Positions 62,328 to 64,000 of a stretch of DNA of 64,000 nucleotides are shown piece after piece. Under the pieces are notes generated by a model. It was not told where the DNA came from, did no database searches, and worked only from the letters and a program-made list of their open reading frames with translations. Numbering within the stretch: the first letter of the stretch is position 1; every line of letters starts with the position of its first letter. The position numbers and the translations under genes were made by a program. Source of the stretch: Prunus persica (taxonomy: Eukaryota; Streptophyta; Magnoliopsida; Rosales; Rosaceae); NCBI RefSeq assembly GCF_000346465.2, contig NC_034014.1, forward strand, positions 30,327,777 through 30,391,776, given 5' to 3'.

Positions 62328-62793
62328 TTTTATTTAACAACCATAAGCATTCTTTTAATATTTTACCCCTGGAATTTTACACCATTTGTATAATCTTCTA
62401 TAATTTTGATCATTTTGATCCCTCCCTCCTACATCATCATCTATAAATGAGTAAAACAAGTGTCGGATTATCACTAAATCTGTTTGCTTCAGAACTAAAC
62501 AAGAAGCTGAAAGAAATACAGGGTACTCTGCTCTAACAACGATACGTGAGATTGTAAAACGACGTGTTTAACGGTGTTTAGTAAATTAACAAAATTGAAC
62601 ACAAGTGGAATGTTTCACTTGACACATTATTCATTATTGCAACAAAGTTCTACACAAGGTCAAAACGTTACAAACCCACAAGTCTCAAACCCGCTTTTAC
62701 ATCCTAGCCAGCACAAGTTGCATAGGAGACATAAATTGCTGAACAATACAATGCAAGAAGTACTTCAGCGAAAGTAAAAAAATATCACATAAT
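62328..62793. other. Convergent 3' flanks of GT47 copy 2 and CBSX6
   Basis: 466 bp between converging stop codons; expected to be 3' UTRs. Nothing else seen. Confidence 0.5.
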
Positions 62794-63715
62794 TCAATTG
62801 TGAATCTCATTACCCTCTGTCGACCGCCCTGGTGCAGGGGTAATTGGGGCTGGTTGTTTGGTCACAGCAGCCATAATATCCGCATAACCCACCACTCCAA
62901 CTAAGATATCATCACTTTCATCCTCAGTCACCCACACATGGGTTGCCCTGTGAGACAACATCTGAGCCATGACTGCTGCCAATGAACTTGTAACCTTACA
63001 GGTCAATGGTGCGCTTCTGCCTCTATACATGCTTCTACTCACTCCCAAGCTTGCGCTCGCAGGACTGAACCCTATACTCCTGCTACTGAACTTTTTCGGC
63101 TTTGTTGACCCACCACCATTAGCCACATTATTATTTCCAGCAATTTGATTTACAGAGATATCTGGCAGTGATCTTGAGGACGCATTATCCTCAACTCCCA
63201 TGACAAACTGTCCAGCTGAGAGATTAGCTAAAGCCCATGCTGCAGCTAAGTAATCACATTTCCATAGTTTGGAGGCAGATATCTCTCCAATAATCTTGTA
63301 CTGATCTTCCGGTGTGTGTTCGACAACAGCAACTGCACTAGGGTCTTCAGGAAGCTTATGAGTGGCTTCAATGGCTGCAGACGAGGCTTCAACAAACTGG
63401 TAGTTTGTGTTAATGGCTCCAAGAGTGGAGATAGAGGAGAGAGGAATAGGAGCTAGGGCACCTAGGCAGCCAATCAGGAAACGAATAACATCTTCTCTTG
63501 AGAGACAACAAAACTTGTCGCGGGTACTGGTAGCGGAAGATGAGGAAGGCCGATTGGCAGCAAGGCTATTGCTGCTGCCACTAGTATCCATGTTCTTGAG
63601 CCACTTACCACTATAGATAACCGAGAAACGTTTGCTCATGCCTTTCCATACAACACTCTTTCGAACAAGAAGACGCTTTACACCATGCTTCATCATCTCC
63701 AGTGCATCTATCAAC
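62794..63715 (-). CDS. CBSX6: CBSX6 CBS-domain protein, 3'-terminal exon only
   Basis: One minus-strand exon starting at 63715 after a GCAAG acceptor (phase 1) and ending at the stop at 62794; 306 codons are visible. The rest of the gene (about 110 N-terminal residues) lies beyond the right edge, and 63716-64000 is its intron. Sequence matches the Arabidopsis CBSX6 type: LIDALEMMKHGVKRLLV, WKGMSKRFSVIYSGKWLKN, RDKFCCLSREDVIRFLIG, KIIGEISASKLWKCDYLAAAWALANL, SRSMYRGRSAPLTCK and MLSHRATHVWVTEDES.DDILVGVVGYADI. Paired CBS (Bateman) modules bind adenosyl ligands and regulate partner proteins; the precise CBSX6 role is not established. The internal Gly/Asn-rich linker (GNNNVANGGGS) is low-complexity. 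Confidence 0.93.
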
Positions 63716-64000
63716 CTTGCAGAAAGAGAAATTTGAAAGAAAGAAATAACACATTACTTTTAAGGAACCATTTCGTTTTTTCTTTCATTAATCAATGCAT
63801 ATCCGAAACGTAAAGCAATTCTATAGAACTTCACAACTAGTAACTCATGTACTGGGGATAATTTTTCTTCATAAAGGAAACGCCATCTCGGTTAAAGACA
63901 TCTAAGAAATGGATGCATATAAAACTGATTTCTTTAAACTTCATATTTCCCATTTCCTGGTTTGATTGATACCAGAATTTGAATCTTAATTAGTCATCAG
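63716..64000 (-). other. Intron of CBSX6 running off the window
   Basis: AT-rich sequence immediately upstream (on the minus strand) of the CBSX6 terminal exon, with no open frame joining it. No donor is identifiable before the window ends. Confidence 0.6.

Noticed and set aside
1..64000. CRISPR arrays, operons, phage or bacterial defence islands, and tRNA/rRNA genes.
   Set aside because: The window is intron-rich plant nuclear DNA; I saw no regularly spaced repeats, no rRNA and no convincing tRNA A/B boxes. A tRNAscan or Rfam search would be decisive for small RNAs.

Overview
This window is eukaryotic nuclear DNA from a flowering plant. Genes are split by short AT-rich GT-AG introns and encode typical plant proteins: a wall-associated kinase, two chloroplast-targeted enzymes, a plant UDP-arabinose mutase-family protein, a sugar/H+ symporter and a TPR-bearing OXA2 insertase. 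Sixteen protein genes in 64 kb indicate a compact eudicot genome. A woody rosid such as a Rosaceae species is my guess, not a demonstrated result. There are no prokaryotic features. All exon models were assembled by hand from splice sites, reading phase and family alignment from memory; each complete model closes in frame from ATG to stop.

Layout, left to right: the 3' two thirds of BRR2, the U5 snRNP helicase (+, cut by the left edge); a small organelle-type LEA protein (-); a WAK-like receptor kinase (+); an RGP5-type reversibly glycosylated polypeptide (-); an unnamed acidic membrane protein with a conserved tail (-); translation factor eIF3b (+); Pelota, the ribosome-rescue factor (+); a 12-TM sugar transporter (+); an OXA2/ALBINO3-like insertase with C-terminal TPRs (+); an unnamed three-TM protein (+); an R3H-SUZ RNA-binding protein (-); the CGFS glutaredoxin GRXS14 (-); a chloroplast FMN hydrolase of the HAD fold (-); two tandem GT47 exostosin-type glycosyltransferases (+,+); and the 3' part of CBSX6 (-, cut by the right edge).

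The genes do not form one pathway. Two loose themes stand out. One is translation: eIF3b and Pelota are adjacent, co-oriented, and both preceded by site II (TGGGCC/T) motifs, with a telo-box at eIF3b. The other is cell wall and glycan work: the WAK, RGP5-type protein and GT47 pair.

Mobile DNA is modest and sits between genes or in introns. There is a 1.09-kb deleted hAT element with a perfect 8-bp target duplication and a leftover transposase dimerisation domain; a second 0.8-kb element with a related terminal repeat; a 387-bp MITE whose end recurs alone in an eIF3b intron; and a roughly 490-bp inverted-repeat element. Two introns, in Pelota and in the R3H-SUZ gene, appear to use GC instead of GT donors. 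I found no convincing new multi-gene system. The most unusual items are the GC donors, the hAT-type elements, a hairpin cluster before the sugar transporter, and two conserved but unnamed membrane proteins.
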